Shown one piece after another: positions 11,135 through 21,839 of a DNA stretch of 64,000 bases. The DNA lies in assembly GCA_031841125.1 (NCBI GenBank), contig CM063114.1, forward strand, positions 41,623,574 to 41,687,573, given 5' to 3'. The position numbers were made by a program, and so were the translations under genes. The notes beneath the pieces are model-generated. The model did not search any database and was not told where the DNA came from. It saw only the letters and a program-made list of their open reading frames with translations. Position 1 is the first letter of the stretch. Each line of letters begins with the position of its first letter. The DNA is from Acanthococcus lagerstroemiae (Eukaryota; Arthropoda; Insecta; Hemiptera; Eriococcidae).

Positions 11135-12165
11135 GGTTTACCACATGTTATCTTCTCTGACAATGGTCGCACCTTTGTTGGAGCCAAAGGCATCTTAAGC
11201 CGCCTCGACCTCACCTTACCGGATTTATTTCGATGGGCTTCAATTGAAGGCACTGAGCGGAACTATATACCACCCAGAGCTCCGCATCAGGGCGGGGTCT
11301 GGGAAGCCGTGGTCTAATCCGTAAAGCATCACATGCGCCCGGTGCTACAAGGCCGCTTGTTATCTTACGAGGACTACGCCACCGTTTTCTCACAAATTGA
11401 AGCCATCCTTAATTCGCGGCCCGTATCATACCATGAAGAATCCGACAAAAGCATAGTCGTTTTAACCCCCGCTCACTTAGTCCTTGGTCGACCATTAATA
11501 TTTATTATGGAAGACCACCCTGTCAAGAGGGAGGGGGAAAGGGAGGAAATACCATGGGCCCGATATTTTAAAAAACCTGAATTTCAAAGCTTACGGCAAC
11601 ACCATACTCTACATCCAATCAGCAATCACTCCTTACACCATGCAAGAAACCTCTTATCCCGTAGCTTATAACTTTTTCCCATCTGACAAAAGGAAAAAAT
11701 GAACTGGAAGTAGGAGGGCCCAAGGGAATTCCCCCCAGGGCCCTCTTTTTCTCTCTACAGGGCTGGTGGAAGAACCCTGTAATATCTAATGTTTTGCACG
11801 CCCTTGGTGCACATTATAATTCAGTTCGGCAGCTGAATGACACCTTTTGGACTGCCTGGAGGTGCGGTTATCTTTCGGGTCTGCAAGTTAAGACTAAGGG
11901 GAAGACGTAAAAACGCTCCCTGGCTGAAGGAGATGTTGTCTTGGTGAGAGAGGGCACCGTGTTGCGTGCCGTATGGCCACTTGCCATCGTTAAGCGTGTC
12001 CTGCCCAACAGGGTCAAGTTCGAGTTGCGGACATCAAAAACAAAACTTGTCCTCCTATTGCCTTAAAGCGGGCTCTGGCGTCAGTAGTGAGGGGGCACAA
12101 ATGTCCCCCAAGCATCCGAACATGTCAACTCGCCACCGCACTCGGAAGTGTGCAAATTGTTTGTC
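11135..12165 (+). pseudogene. BEL/Pao-type integrase and pol C-terminus, degraded
   Basis: The frame from 11135 reads FSDNGRTFVGAKG, the integrase catalytic-Asp block. Next come APHQGGVWEAV (catalytic Glu), SVKHHMRP and SQIEAILNSRPV, then LTPAHLVLGRPL. This order is diagnostic of BEL/Pao integrases. A TAA at 11315-11317 breaks the frame right after the Glu block. From about 11795 another frame gives FWTAWRCGYLSGLQ and GDVVLVREGTVLRAVWPLAIVKRV, the C-terminal integrase/pol tail. Gag, protease, RT and RNase H are absent. In the family this protein inserts retrotransposon cDNA; here it is inactive. Confidence 0.85.
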
Positions 12166-12496
12166 AAATAACCATCAAAATAAGAGGATAATGTTTCATT
12201 CCATTGCGCATTTTTTAACTAGTTTTTATTTCAATTTTTTATTTTTATTTAATTATTTCCTATTACTATTTTTTTTCTAAACGCTGTACGTTTAACCCCC
12301 CAGAGCATGTTATCGATCTACCATCTCCCCCACTTTTCCTTTCTCGTTTCGCAGTCCAATTGTTATCTCTTTTTTGTTCGTTCACGTTTGGGCACTGCCA
12401 TTTTTCAGATAGTTTTAGTCAGTTGTCTATCAATATGTCGCCTCATGTCCGTCGAGTTCGAAAATTGTATATATGTGAATAAATCCGTATAATAGT
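12166..12496 (+). other. 3' untranslated-like stretch after BEL/Pao remnant
   Basis: T-rich DNA with no coding sense, ending in TGTGAATAAATCCG, an AATAAA polyadenylation-like signal just before the second copy of the 650-bp repeat. It could be the element's 3' UTR or part of an LTR. Confidence 0.35.
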
Positions 12497-12498
12497 GT

Positions 12499-13260
12499 CC
12501 ATTGCCGAACCTACAAACCTACCAACGTTGATCAAACAGTAGGAACAAGTTTATTAGGGACACGAAAAACGAAAGTCGAATAGGTCGACGCACAAATGGA
12601 GTTTGAATAAAGTGGCTCTCTTTTTTGAACTTCAAAATGGAACTGTCGAATGCAATGTGCTCGGACACAATTAATACGATGTCCATTAGCTACACCCCTG
12701 CAAATCCTGCACCTCCAACAAGGCAGAGTATCAGAGGTGAATCCGTCATATATCTGCACCCGATGCATATTGATTCCTCATGCGTTCGCGATAATTTTCC
12801 AAGTTCGGTAACTTGGAATTTAAAACTAATACAAACTAAATCTGTGTCACCAGTTTTTTCATTTTGGATGTGGAAGTCGGAAGTAAGTTAGGTTGAAAAA
12901 CATAAAATAATGAATAAGTAAACTGCAACGCCAGTGAAATGGAGCGTCATACCAACGCCACAGGAAACTGCTCTGCAATGAACATGGCAAGGAGACACAG
13001 ACGACATCTTCGACCCAAGCTTATTGTAAACCTTTTCGAAACAACAATTACGCAACAACACCATCCGAAGTAGCCAGCAAGCAGTGGTACATTTTTCAGT
13101 CACTGATTAGTCAACACTGTTCTCCCCGTTCAACGCCGACCAAGCAGACAGCCATTCTCCCACTTCGATAACGAAGGCTATAAAAGGCGATGCAGGATAG
13201 TTGAAGATTCATTCACAATTCAAAAGCCCGAGGTGCGATACTGCTTGTAGCGAGGTAAAC
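12499..13260 (+). repeat. ~650-bp dispersed repeat, copy 2 (candidate 3' LTR)
   Basis: It starts TCCATTGCCGAACCTACAAACC and matches 6671-7345 to about 13160. It then continues into sequence that copy 1 lacks, including a TATA-like box. The position just after a BEL/Pao pol remnant supports an LTR. The true right end (expected ...CA) could not be fixed. Confidence 0.5.
13179..13185 (+). promoter_or_regulatory. TATA-box-like motif in candidate LTR
   Basis: TATAAAA in a GGCTATAAAAGGCG context. An initiator-like TTCATTCACA lies about 25-30 bases downstream. This is the arrangement expected for LTR U3/R, but it is only a sequence match. Confidence 0.35.
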
Positions 13261-14600
13261 TTGAAGCTCAAATTTTTTCAATTTGATGAGGCAATTTATG
13301 AGCCTGGGCACTGGTGAACGACAGTTTTCTCAGTTCACAAGTCGTGGAAATTGTGCGTTTTCGCAATGTATTTTCGCGTATGCATTTCTTAGTGATAGTT
13401 GGTATATTGGAAAAGAGAATAAGAACAAAACTAATAGAGTAGCAAACCCCTGAACGAGGAGGATTCTGAAAGGGATACTCAAATACAGACCACTTCCAAG
13501 TAATCAATCAACTGATCGAAAAAAGCGAAGAGTACCAAAGGAGCCCACATCTCCGTCTAATAGACTTACTCCGAAGCTTTCGATTCCCCTTCGTCGCCGA
13601 TTTATACAGATGCATATTCCAAAGTTGCCTACTTCTCAATATTAACCCCATGCATTCTAGAGACTACATTTTCCTACTTTCGCGTCTCCTCAGCTACTCA
13701 TCTAGCAGCATCTGTACACAAAAGAGTCTTATTGAAAACATTTTCTGCCATTGAAAAGGCATGTATCTCTCTCGCCCTCCCGTTCGCCTTTCCTCGGAAA
13801 AAGAAATAATATCTCGTAAAGGTGCAGACAATGTCCTGGTGTCCTGTCGTCTTGTCATTCGTATCCGGTCAATACGTTGTGGATGGCTAATTGTACTCGG
13901 TCGATTAAATGCTCGGCCATTTGGCTCGTATGTAATGCCCGCCGACAATCTTCTAAAAGCGGTACTTTTCTGGACGTCACCGTGTTTGCAGCGGTGGCTT
14001 CTAATGAATAGACAGTCGGTAACCACGACAGTAAAGTTTAAACATCAATAGACAGTCGAGCGCTACTGCTGCTGCTGGCTTTTTATTGCGACCTACTCGT
14101 CAATTCGACCGGAAAGACATCAAACCGCTTTATTTTCCTTTATTCCTAGAACAATAAACGCGGAAATCTCACCTCCGGCACCTGAGGAATAAAATTCAAC
14201 TTTTCGAAATAGATTGCTACATTTCCTCTGTGCAGCCTCGAGGGCTGCCTCCGTTCTACGGTCGGCGCCGATTATGCACGTAGAAACGATTTTTTCTTCA
14301 GCTAGTTTGAATTTAATTTAAAATGTCGGCGGGCTTGGAACACGTGTTTCTAAAGAAACGTTTCTTTCTTCTTCTTCTTCTTTTTTTTTTTTTTTCTCCT
14401 GTTCATCAAAAGGAAATATTGGCCGGAAACAGGAAATCGATCGAGCATTTCAATAAGTTCGCGCTTAATTTTACTTATTACTTCTGAGAAAAACATTCAA
14501 TTGTAAGTTTTGCACGTACCTTAATTATTTACTTTTTTTTAATGGTTAGTTGATGTAGAAAACGCGAGACGAACGCGAAAACATGCAACGGAAGTGACGT
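13261..14600. other. Unassigned region
   Basis: No recognised gene. Opposed ORFs at 13694-14026 (-) and 13761-14048 (+) overlap and carry no known motif. A CTT-rich run precedes poly-T near 14372-14396. It may include internal sequence of the BEL/Pao element or host intron. Confidence 0.3.
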
Positions 14601-14624
14601 AGTATGTAACGCCCCGCCTACATT

Positions 14625-15640
14625 TAGTGAAATAGAGAGCGAAAGAGAAGTCCTGGGTCGGATACCAGGCGCAATTGTTGGGCGATTTAAAGCGATTTAA
14701 TATGATTTTATGCGATATTTGTGCGATACTAGTTGAACAAAGCGGAATTTTCTAAGTGAAATAGCTGAGAACTTTAAACTTGAGTGGTAGTACCTCCTTG
14801 TGGTTAGGGGTGGTAACGACTATTCGGCATTCCGTTGACCTCCTCCTCCTCCTCCTCCACGAGCGAGCGAGCGAGAAAGGATATAAGTGCACCGACAACG
14901 ACCAAACCTACCATCAAGAGCCCACAGAAGAGAGACACAGAAACTTGACGTAAACTGTGAAGACCAAGGACAAGAAGAAAAGGCAAACAAGAAGAGATGC
15001 CAGAGATGCCATCACGGCGCTCCCCTGTGGGGTCCCCGAAAGTAACTCGAAGGGGCACCACAGAGGTTGCAGCGCGAGAAGCGGCCGAAAATGCGGCGCA
15101 GGCAGCAGGGACTGCCCTTAGGAGCTGTGCCAGCACCCTGGCGGCGACTTCAACTGGAGACGCGCAGGAACCGGCAAGGGTGTCTTTAACACTGAACGAA
15201 GCTCTCCCACCCCTCTCGGCAGAGCACGCGGAAATGAGGAGAGGGAGGAACCAGCTGGTTGACTATCTCCTCAGCGAAAAGAAAAACGTTGAATAAACCG
15301 GACGCTATGACCATCCTCGAAATATTTAATGACCTATAGAGATCGAATACATCAGGATGAGTGAAGAGAAGCAGTACTATAAAGAAAAGGCAGAAGCCTT
15401 GGACAAGGAAAAGAAAGACCAGCCGAGAACGCACAAGCCACAGACATAACAAGACTAAGCGAAGAAACGAGAGGAAGAAGGGAGAGGTCGCTACCGAGCA
15501 CGATGTCGAGAAACTCCGCCAAGATCCTGTCGCGAAACTCGGGCTATCCGGCCCGGTTGGTCCGCGGAGGAGGCGGTTCGGCCGGTGGGTAGCGGAACCC
15601 GGCTAACTAGTTTCCCTGCTTCGTAACTCCGACTAAGGGG
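14625..15640 (+). other. GC-richer block with alanine-rich ORF, possible retroelement leader/gag
   Basis: The ORF 14997-15293 (99 codons, starting MPEMPSRRSPVGSP) is rich in Ala, Arg and Glu, with a helical segment EVAAREAAENAAQAAG. Past its stop, another frame at 15355-15445 is Lys/Glu-rich and coiled-coil-like. The block is GC-richer than its surroundings and holds a CCTCCT run, GAGC repeats and an AGGATATAAG box at 14877. A gag-like protein or LINE ORF1 is possible, but no zinc knuckle or other diagnostic motif is seen. Confidence 0.3.
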
Positions 15641-15679
15641 TATCTGGTGAGAGGAAAAGAGGAATAGCCTATCCTGGGG

Positions 15680-15970
15680 GGAGGGAGGTCGAGAAGGGGG
15701 CGCAGCGGGTGCACTTGCGGCTTACGGGGTCGCAAGCAAAGCCGGACCTATTAGCTCTTTGCAACCTACAGGGTGCTAACAGGTACGCATAGAAACGAAG
15801 AGATTGTAGGCCTAGAGTTTAGGCGGAGGGTTAGGGGAATGCAAAACGGGTGTACTTGCGACTTACAGGGTGGCAAGCAAAGCCGGATCTATTAGCTCTT
15901 TGCAACCTACTGGGTGCCAACAGGTCGTACGCATAGAGACGAATAGATCATAAGCCTTGATTTAGAAGTA
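15680..15970. repeat. Tandem duplication, ~150-bp unit, two copies
   Basis: Both units hold GGTGYACTTGCGRCTTAC, GCAAGCAAAGCCGGA and CTATTAGCTCTTTGCAACCTAC, then a GTACGCATAGARACGAA block. Copies begin near 15690 and 15840. No coding sense. Confidence 0.75.
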
Positions 15971-16285
15971 GGCTAAAGGAAGACGCAGCGGCGCAACGAC
16001 CAGAGAACGATTAGTAGCTAGCAGGAAGCGAGAGGTAGAAGTTTTCAGGCTTGAGAAGGTATGGTTTCTATGCTGGACGGCAGGTTTCTAGGCTGGACGA
16101 GGTGGCAAGAGATATCCACAGGAACGGCGAGAAGAAGCACGACTTAGCCAGCGTTGCAAAGCCAGACGCAGATCGACTGTTTCGACGACAGAGTTGCCTA
16201 CTGAATTTAGTGTCCATTTTGGAGAGTGAGTGAACTTGGTAATATTCCTTTTGTAGGGTGTGCCAATTCACTTTTCCTTCTTCTA

Positions 16286-16330
16286 TATTCCAGAGCGCTT
16301 TCGGCTGTTATGCCATCATCAGTGGAGTAC
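16286..16330 (-). ncRNA. Hammerhead-like ribozyme 1 (PLE 3' region)
   Basis: On the minus strand: GTACTCCA (stem I 5' strand), CTGATGA core, T then GGC-ATAACA-GCC (stem II), GAAA core, GCGC (minimal stem III), TC (cleavage expected after C), TGGAATAT (stem I 3' strand, mostly complementary). All invariant core bases of a type I hammerhead are present. Stem II has an unpaired T next to the core, a weakness. PLEs are known to carry such ribozymes; activity here is inference. Confidence 0.7.
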
Positions 16331-16520
16331 CCTAAATGAGACTTGTCTCTTGTGGTCCTGTAGTTCTAGTCGAGGGTAGTACCATATGGTGAGCCTGTTT
16401 AGTCTTGCGTTCCCATTGGTTGTCTGTGAATATGCAGTCTGTCCAATCAGTGGTTATTGTTATTGGTTGTGTGCTCTGATTGGTTGTCTGTGGTTGTGCA
16501 GTCTGTCCAATCCGTGGGTG

Positions 16521-17508
16521 TTATGTTATTAGTTGGAATAAGTTCTCACTTTGGAGATTAGTTGTTGTATTTATTAGATTGTTTTGTTTTGTTTTTGCCT
16601 TTATTATTTCTAGTTGTTCTTTTAATTTTCTTTTTCTTGTGTTGTTTTCTGTGTGTAGGATTTTGTACTTTTCTGTCAATTTGTCATTGTTGTGTCCCTG
16701 GTCATTGCAGTGTTTTCCAAACAGTAATTTGTCATCATTTAGCTTCTGTGATTTTTCGTGTTCTTTGATTCTGGTTGTGAATTTTCTGCCTGTTTCTCCA
16801 ATGTAGGTCATGTCACAGTGTTCACAGTCCAGTCTGTATACCTACTCCGCTGCTGTTGTTTCTGTCCTTTGCTTCTGTTTTGTCATTGCTTATTTGTTTG
16901 ATCAGAGGTGGTCTGTTTTTGATTCCGAGTTTTATGTTGTATTGGTTGAAGATTTTTTGTATTTTGTATGTGTGTGTTCCTGTGAATGGTATTGCTCCTG
17001 CGTATTTGTCTGTTTTTGTGGTTATTGGTTCGGTGTCTGTGTTTTTTGGTTGTGTTAGTTTGTTAATTATTCTGTCTACTGTTTGTGGTTGGTATTTGTT
17101 GTTAATTGCTATTTGTTTAATTTTGTTAATTTCTGTTGTTCTGAGGTTGTTGTCTTTTAGTATGTTGACTGCTCTGTGGCAGTAGTTGTGTAGTGCTGCC
17201 ATTTTGTGTTTTTGATGGTGAAATGAGTTTTTGGGTATTATTGCGTCAGTATGGGTGGGTTTTCTGTAGATGCTGTACTGTATCTTGTTGTTTTTTATTT
17301 GTATTGTAAGGTCGAGGTAGTTAATGGTCTTACTGCCTTTTTCCATTGTGAACTTTATGTTGTTGCTTATGCTATTTGTCTCTGTGAGGAATTGGTCTAG
17401 TTGTCTGTCTGTTCCTGTCCAGATGATCAATATGTCGTCTACATATCGTGTCCACAGCTTTATGTTTTTCTTGTGTTTGCTGTTGTTCAGTAAGTTATTT
17501 TCGAAGTT
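16521..17508 (-). pseudogene. Penelope-type RT C-terminus fused to GIY-YIG endonuclease
   Basis: Minus-strand translation from 17508 gives KLWTRYVDDILIIWTGTDR. YVDD is the RT catalytic C motif and the context is typical of Penelope-like elements. About 190 residues of RT thumb follow (INYLDLTIQI, YSIYRKPTHTDAIIP). After a frameshift near 16830 comes CEHCDMTYIGETGRKFTTRIKEH: a Cys pair followed by the GIY-YIG nuclease core, with the Y-I-G and the downstream Arg and His-rich helix. GIY-YIG next to RT defines endonuclease-bearing PLEs, which reverse-transcribe at a nicked target. The N-terminal half is missing and the frame is broken, so the copy is inactive. Confidence 0.9.
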
Positions 17509-17510
17509 CT

Positions 17511-17625
17511 ATGAATGTGCGATATGTGTAACATACTCCTTGTTCACAGGCGCAGCAAAGATATTCCCGCACCCATGTACAGTATTTTGCCTATTTGCGC
17601 CCTTGAAATAAAATGGCAAATGTGA
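17511..17625. mobile_element. Half copy of fold-back MITE
   Basis: It matches the loop and right arm of the fold-back element at 38065-38265: GATATGTGTAACATACTCC, AGCAAAGATATTCCCRCACC, TACAGTATTTTGCC, ATGGCAAATGTGAGTTT. The left arm is missing exactly where PLE sequence begins. Confidence 0.75.
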
Positions 17626-17639
17626 GTTTTGCTTCTTTA

Positions 17640-17860
17640 CCCTTAATTTTGTGAGTATTAATGAGTCTTGGCAGAGTTCAAATAAGTCTTACAAATAACA
17701 TAGATTTATCTATCCTAATGAGTCTTAACTAAATGCAAAGCAGTTTCAGAAAATCTCAATCGATCAGAACTGTGTGTCGACGAATCTTCATTAGTCTTAA
17801 CGAGCCTTACGACGTTGTAACAGGTTCGTTATGAACCCGAATAGAATCTTAATAACTTAA
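17640..17860. repeat. AGTCTTA-rich tract
   Basis: Contains TGAGTCTTGGCAGAG, AAGTCTTACA, TGAGTCTTAAC, TAGTCTTAACGAG and GAATCTTAATAAC at irregular spacing, like 2940-3330. Confidence 0.4.
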
Positions 17861-18550
17861 CAAATTAAAAATATCTCCTCTTTTGTAAATCTTCTACTCA
17901 TTTGTATGCTATTTTTATTCCTCAAGTTTTTCTCCTACGTCCCATGAGACAACTCGCATTTTTTTTTTAGCACTAATACGAAAAAATAAGATTCTACGTG
18001 ATACTGCTGAGGAGCACGGTTGTTTTTTCGACGTCATTCGTTTCTAATTCGAGATGATGGTTTTGCTTCCACCATTAAAATGGTACGACTGTGTGTGTGC
18101 ATAACTGTTTTACAATATCACGTATGTAAACATCCGATTTAAATTGTACAGGAAGAAAACAAACGGACTGCAAGAGCACATCTATCTGGTATTCAAATAT
18201 GGGAAAGTTGTTTTCGAGAGTATAGAAAATCAATTTTGTTCGAATTCAACCAACTCGGAACTTCGCAAAATCTAGTAATTTCTTGTTTTATTTTAGTTCG
18301 AAATGAAAAGTTTACGTTCAAGTCCTAAATCCTTCCTTGTTCGCGTATAATATTTACATTTGCGAAAGATTAGCTGGACTTGATTTCATGAGATCCTAAA
18401 AAGGCAGGTAAGCTCGAGTGTACATCCGAAGACTGGCTGGTTTTACACATCTGTCTTTTACTTTCATCATTTCCGATTAAGGGCTAGGGTAATCTTCATC
18501 ACTTCTCCTTCATGTTTATCAAGAACCTGATGTCCTTCTCTTCCTCCCCC
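17861..18550. other. Unassigned AT-rich DNA
   Basis: No gene, tandem repeat or terminal repeat recognised. Ends at a short C10/A8 homopolymer near 18549. Confidence 0.4.
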
Positions 18551-19330
18551 CCCCCCAAAAAAAATAACACTTTAGCTGATAAAAATAATGATATAATCAA
18601 CTATGTATTTGTATGATGTCTCATTATGCCTGAGTAAATCTTTTTACTATATGTCTATATTTTGTCTTATAATGCGTCTTTATTATACCTTATTGTGTCT
18701 CCCAACCTCCTCCCTCCATGACGCAGGAGAGTGGGTTGTACGAATAAGAAGAAGCAGAACGTGACTGAGAAAAGACAGGAAGTACAGGCATGCAAGAGAC
18801 AAAAGATATTTGTTAGACGCTCGTATTGTGCTACACAGAAAGCAGCCACGCAGGACGATAAGGCATAAAAGACATAATAAAGTCATAAAGACAGACATGT
18901 GACACAACAGCAGATTACGTCATCAGGTCTACCGGGCAGATAAAGCCATACAAAGATATAATGCACACATAATGAAGACATATAAATACATAATAAATAC
19001 ATAAGTCCTATCAGTTGTTCTGCTATTATGTTTTATAAACTACTATGAATTTTTGGAGGTGGAGGAAAAGTGCAAAAGACATAATGAGATACAATAGTTT
19101 ATAACGTCACTATGCCTTATCATACATATAAAGACGATGCAGGTGTGAAAAATGTAAAACAAGAATCATCAGACCTGATAAGACGTAAGAGTTGATTATG
19201 TCTCATCAAGCGTCCTTCCTTGAAGGAGTCAGGTTTGTAATATACAGAGGTATTTAATGAACTAGTATTTTGTCAGAGGCGAGACGGGAAGTCGGATAAC
19301 AAGATCAGGCATATTGTCTCAGCAACTGCT
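18551..19330. repeat. Tract with scattered GACATAAT/ATTATGTC motifs
   Basis: Motifs such as TCATTATGCC, GACATAATAAAGTCATAAAGAC, ACATAATGAAGACATA, GACATAATGAGATACA and AAGACATAATACAC occur in both orientations. This suggests a decayed inverted-repeat element, but defined ends are not seen. Confidence 0.35.
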
Positions 19331-20165
19331 GCTGAAGTCGTAAGAAGACATAATACACACGTACTGATGTCAATAGTCGTACGAGGGGGATGAGGAGCGG
19401 TAGAATCTCAAGGTTACAACTAGTTACTTCTGAGGAAAGTCATACGAAATTGAGAAATCGAGGAGCTCGCGGTACGCTACCGCCAAAAAGCCGGACCGAA
19501 CTGTAACAGAATTTCAGATGCTCACGATCTATTCGAAACAGCTTCAATCTTCCTCTTTATACGGGACTAAAGTCAGAGACAGAATAATCGAACATAAGGA
19601 TACTCCTCCACCTGGGCACTTGTTCCGGACTGAAAAAGTAGTATATAATAGTACAACGCTGCTGCGTTACTCGGAGGGCTTCATTCGGGGTGGAAAACTT
19701 GATGAGCCTCTCGCAGAAAGGAATAAAAAGTATTCCGAATTCTTTAAGAGAATCCGGAAATATTTTACAGACTGTCAGAGAGAGGTATTCGGGAAGACAC
19801 GAATTGTAGCGTGCTTCCGCAACGGCTCGAGTGTGCATTGCGAACCAAATTTTCTTTTCATTTCCTCGCCAAGAGGTAGAATATGAAAAACTGGAACACA
19901 TTGTTTCCCTGCGGTCGCTTTTAAAAAGAAATTCCGCGAGATATTCGCGCTTAACCGGATGCAAACTTGAATCTTGCAACTGTACCGACGTCAGGTATAC
20001 GACTATACGTAGTCGCTTTTTGGTGCCTTCTTTCAGTCGATATGGAAACGGATGCTGCGAGTTTGCCATGATTATAAATTTATAACGAGGAGTAATTAAT
20101 GGAGATAATAATTACCAAGCAGCTCCGCCCACTGCGGCCTAACTCCCGGTCGGATTATATAGAGA
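19331..20165. other. Low-repeat region with two overlapping long ORFs
   Basis: A 170-codon frame on the minus strand (19557-20069) overlaps a 122-codon frame on the plus strand (19518-19886). Neither shows a known motif, signal peptide or splice evidence. The 3' part holds ATAAATTTATAACG and GGAGTAATTAATGG. It could be unique intronic DNA. Confidence 0.3.
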
Positions 20166-20176
20166 CATAGTCAGAC

Positions 20177-20783
20177 AAAAGACATATAGTCCAGTTATAT
20201 TAGACGAAAAAAATGGTAAACGTAGAGAAAAATTAGAGCACAGCTGAAATTTGGTGTACCTACTGGTACTTCTTACTTATCCCAAACGATATACTAAAAG
20301 TCGCCAGCCAGATGACGCTTGCGTTTCCCCCTAGGGGGTAAAACGTATGGCGCAAAACAGCGTCAATATTTCGTTGAATATTGAATGTAAACAAAAAGTG
20401 TCAAGTAAAATTTGTAGAGCACTGAAGAATACATAGATTAAGTTTTGTACAAAATGCTTGCGGCGAAATAGGCAATGGAATATTGTATACACACATATAT
20501 GAAAATATTTATCCTTCATTACCCTTAAATATCTCAGAAATTAAGCATCGTATAAAGATTTTGTCTGCAACATAATTTACATATTTCTTAATGGCCTACA
20601 AATTTTACTCGAAACTTTTTCGTTTAAATTCAATATTCAACGAGATATTGACGAAAAATCGTTTTGCGCCATATCTGGGGGAAAACGCAAAAGTCATTAG
20701 CCTGGGGACATACCAGTATACCAATATTTCGGCGTTCCCCTAATTTTTCCATCCCAATTTTCTGATATGACTGGACTAATATG
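20177..20783. mobile_element. MITE-like element with long (~200-bp) inverted repeats
   Basis: The left arm (about 20177-20435) and right arm (about 20590-20783) are inverted relatives. TAGTCCAGTTATATTAG pairs with the block around CATATGACTGGACTAA. TGGTGTACCTACTGGTA pairs with TACCAGTATACCA. GCGTTTTCCC-type, TGGCGCAAAAC and TTGAATATTGAAT-type blocks are shared inverted. The centre is AT-rich without coding sense. Exact ends and target duplication are unclear because it abuts the next element. Confidence 0.65.
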
Positions 20784-21613
20784 TAGCAGTTTCTATAAAA
20801 AGGGGTAACTTTGTCAATCAATCGGAGTCTCAGAAAACGCGAAAAAAGAAAAAAAAAAGGTTTTGATCAAAAAATCAATTTTGAGATTTTGGTTGATTTC
20901 TGCAGAAAAAACATCGCAATAACGAAGAGACAAAATTTACGCGCATGAGAGAGAAGAGGGAGAGAGAGAGAAAGAGAATTATGAAAGAGAATGAGAAAAG
21001 AATGCGAATGTCTGCGTTCGCTTCTTCGTGGTTTTTCGGAGCTCACAAATAAATCCGATGTTCTGAATTGTTACCACGCAGAAGAGCGAAAAATTACCTT
21101 TCCAACAAGCCCTCGTCGAGGCTGGTAACGTGATGCCGCGGCGAGTTAGGGCCGCTTGACGGAGTGGGAGAAAAAGGTGTGTCTAACTTTAAACGCATTT
21201 TTCCCAAAAACGTGTTTTCGCGCGTTTTCGTTACACTCATCTTTGACTGCTTGTATCTCTGGAACAAAAAACGCTACAAATTTCGCCGATAGCTCGTTGG
21301 AATGGGCATTCATTCCTCTATTACGTACCAGAGCAGTGCACAATACGAGTATATACTCATGTGGTATTCGGTATCATATCGCTTAAAACGATAGCGGGCC
21401 AATACCGAGTATATACTCGGTATTGTAGCGACAGGTAGTCGTTTTCGTGATATGGTATCGACAATAACAAGTATCACTGATAAGGCATCACTACTGCACC
21501 ACCTAAAATACAGCGCTAATCATAAAACGATTCCTGACCGTACGTACTGTCCGTAACTCAAAATTTGTCGGATCGACTAAGTTACCCCTTTTTATAGAAA
21601 CTGCCAAATATTA
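20777..21613. mobile_element. Non-autonomous DNA element with 26-bp perfect inverted ends
   Basis: The left end begins GCAGTTTCTATAAAAAGGGG and runs on through TAACTT (from 20786). The right end, finishing at 21604, is its exact reverse complement over 26 bases, with weaker complementarity outwards (TAATAT). No transposase is found in the ~820 bp. It shares its left edge with the long-inverted-repeat element upstream. Superfamily unknown. Confidence 0.7.
21401..21424. repeat. 24-bp perfect palindrome
   Basis: AATACCGAGTAT followed at once by its exact reverse complement. Half-site relatives (CGAGTATATACTCATG, TATTCGGTATCATATCG) lie just upstream at 21347-21382. Confidence 0.8.
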
Positions 21614-21839
21614 TAACAGAAAACACGGGGTGCATAGTCTCCATCTGCTCTCCTCTAGCTTGGACGCCTCCAAACAATGTTGCTCGGATTGACGGGGTCT
21701 ACGACAAGAAGGTGCCTGATAGGAGTTGAGACTGCAAAATGATGGAGGCAGCTCTGGCGTTGCTACCCACTGATAGGAGGCTGTCAATGGTGAGACCAAT
21801 ACAATTCTCTTAGAAGTACCAAATCTCAAAAGCTATCTA

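Larger units (their letters stand above)
16209..17508 (-). mobile_element. Penelope-like retroelement, 5'-truncated copy
   Basis: In sense (minus) orientation it contains, in order, the RT C motif, a CxxC plus GIY-YIG endonuclease, a 3' region with a hammerhead-like fold, and a terminus ending TTCACTCTCCAAAATGGACACT. The same 3' end occurs at 33053, 45912 and 54277. The 5' side stops at about 17508, where a MITE arm starts. Confidence 0.9.

Noticed and set aside
19557..20069. 170-codon minus-strand ORF
   Set aside because: No recognised motif, overlapped by a long plus-strand ORF, no splice or promoter evidence. Likely chance, so not called as a gene.
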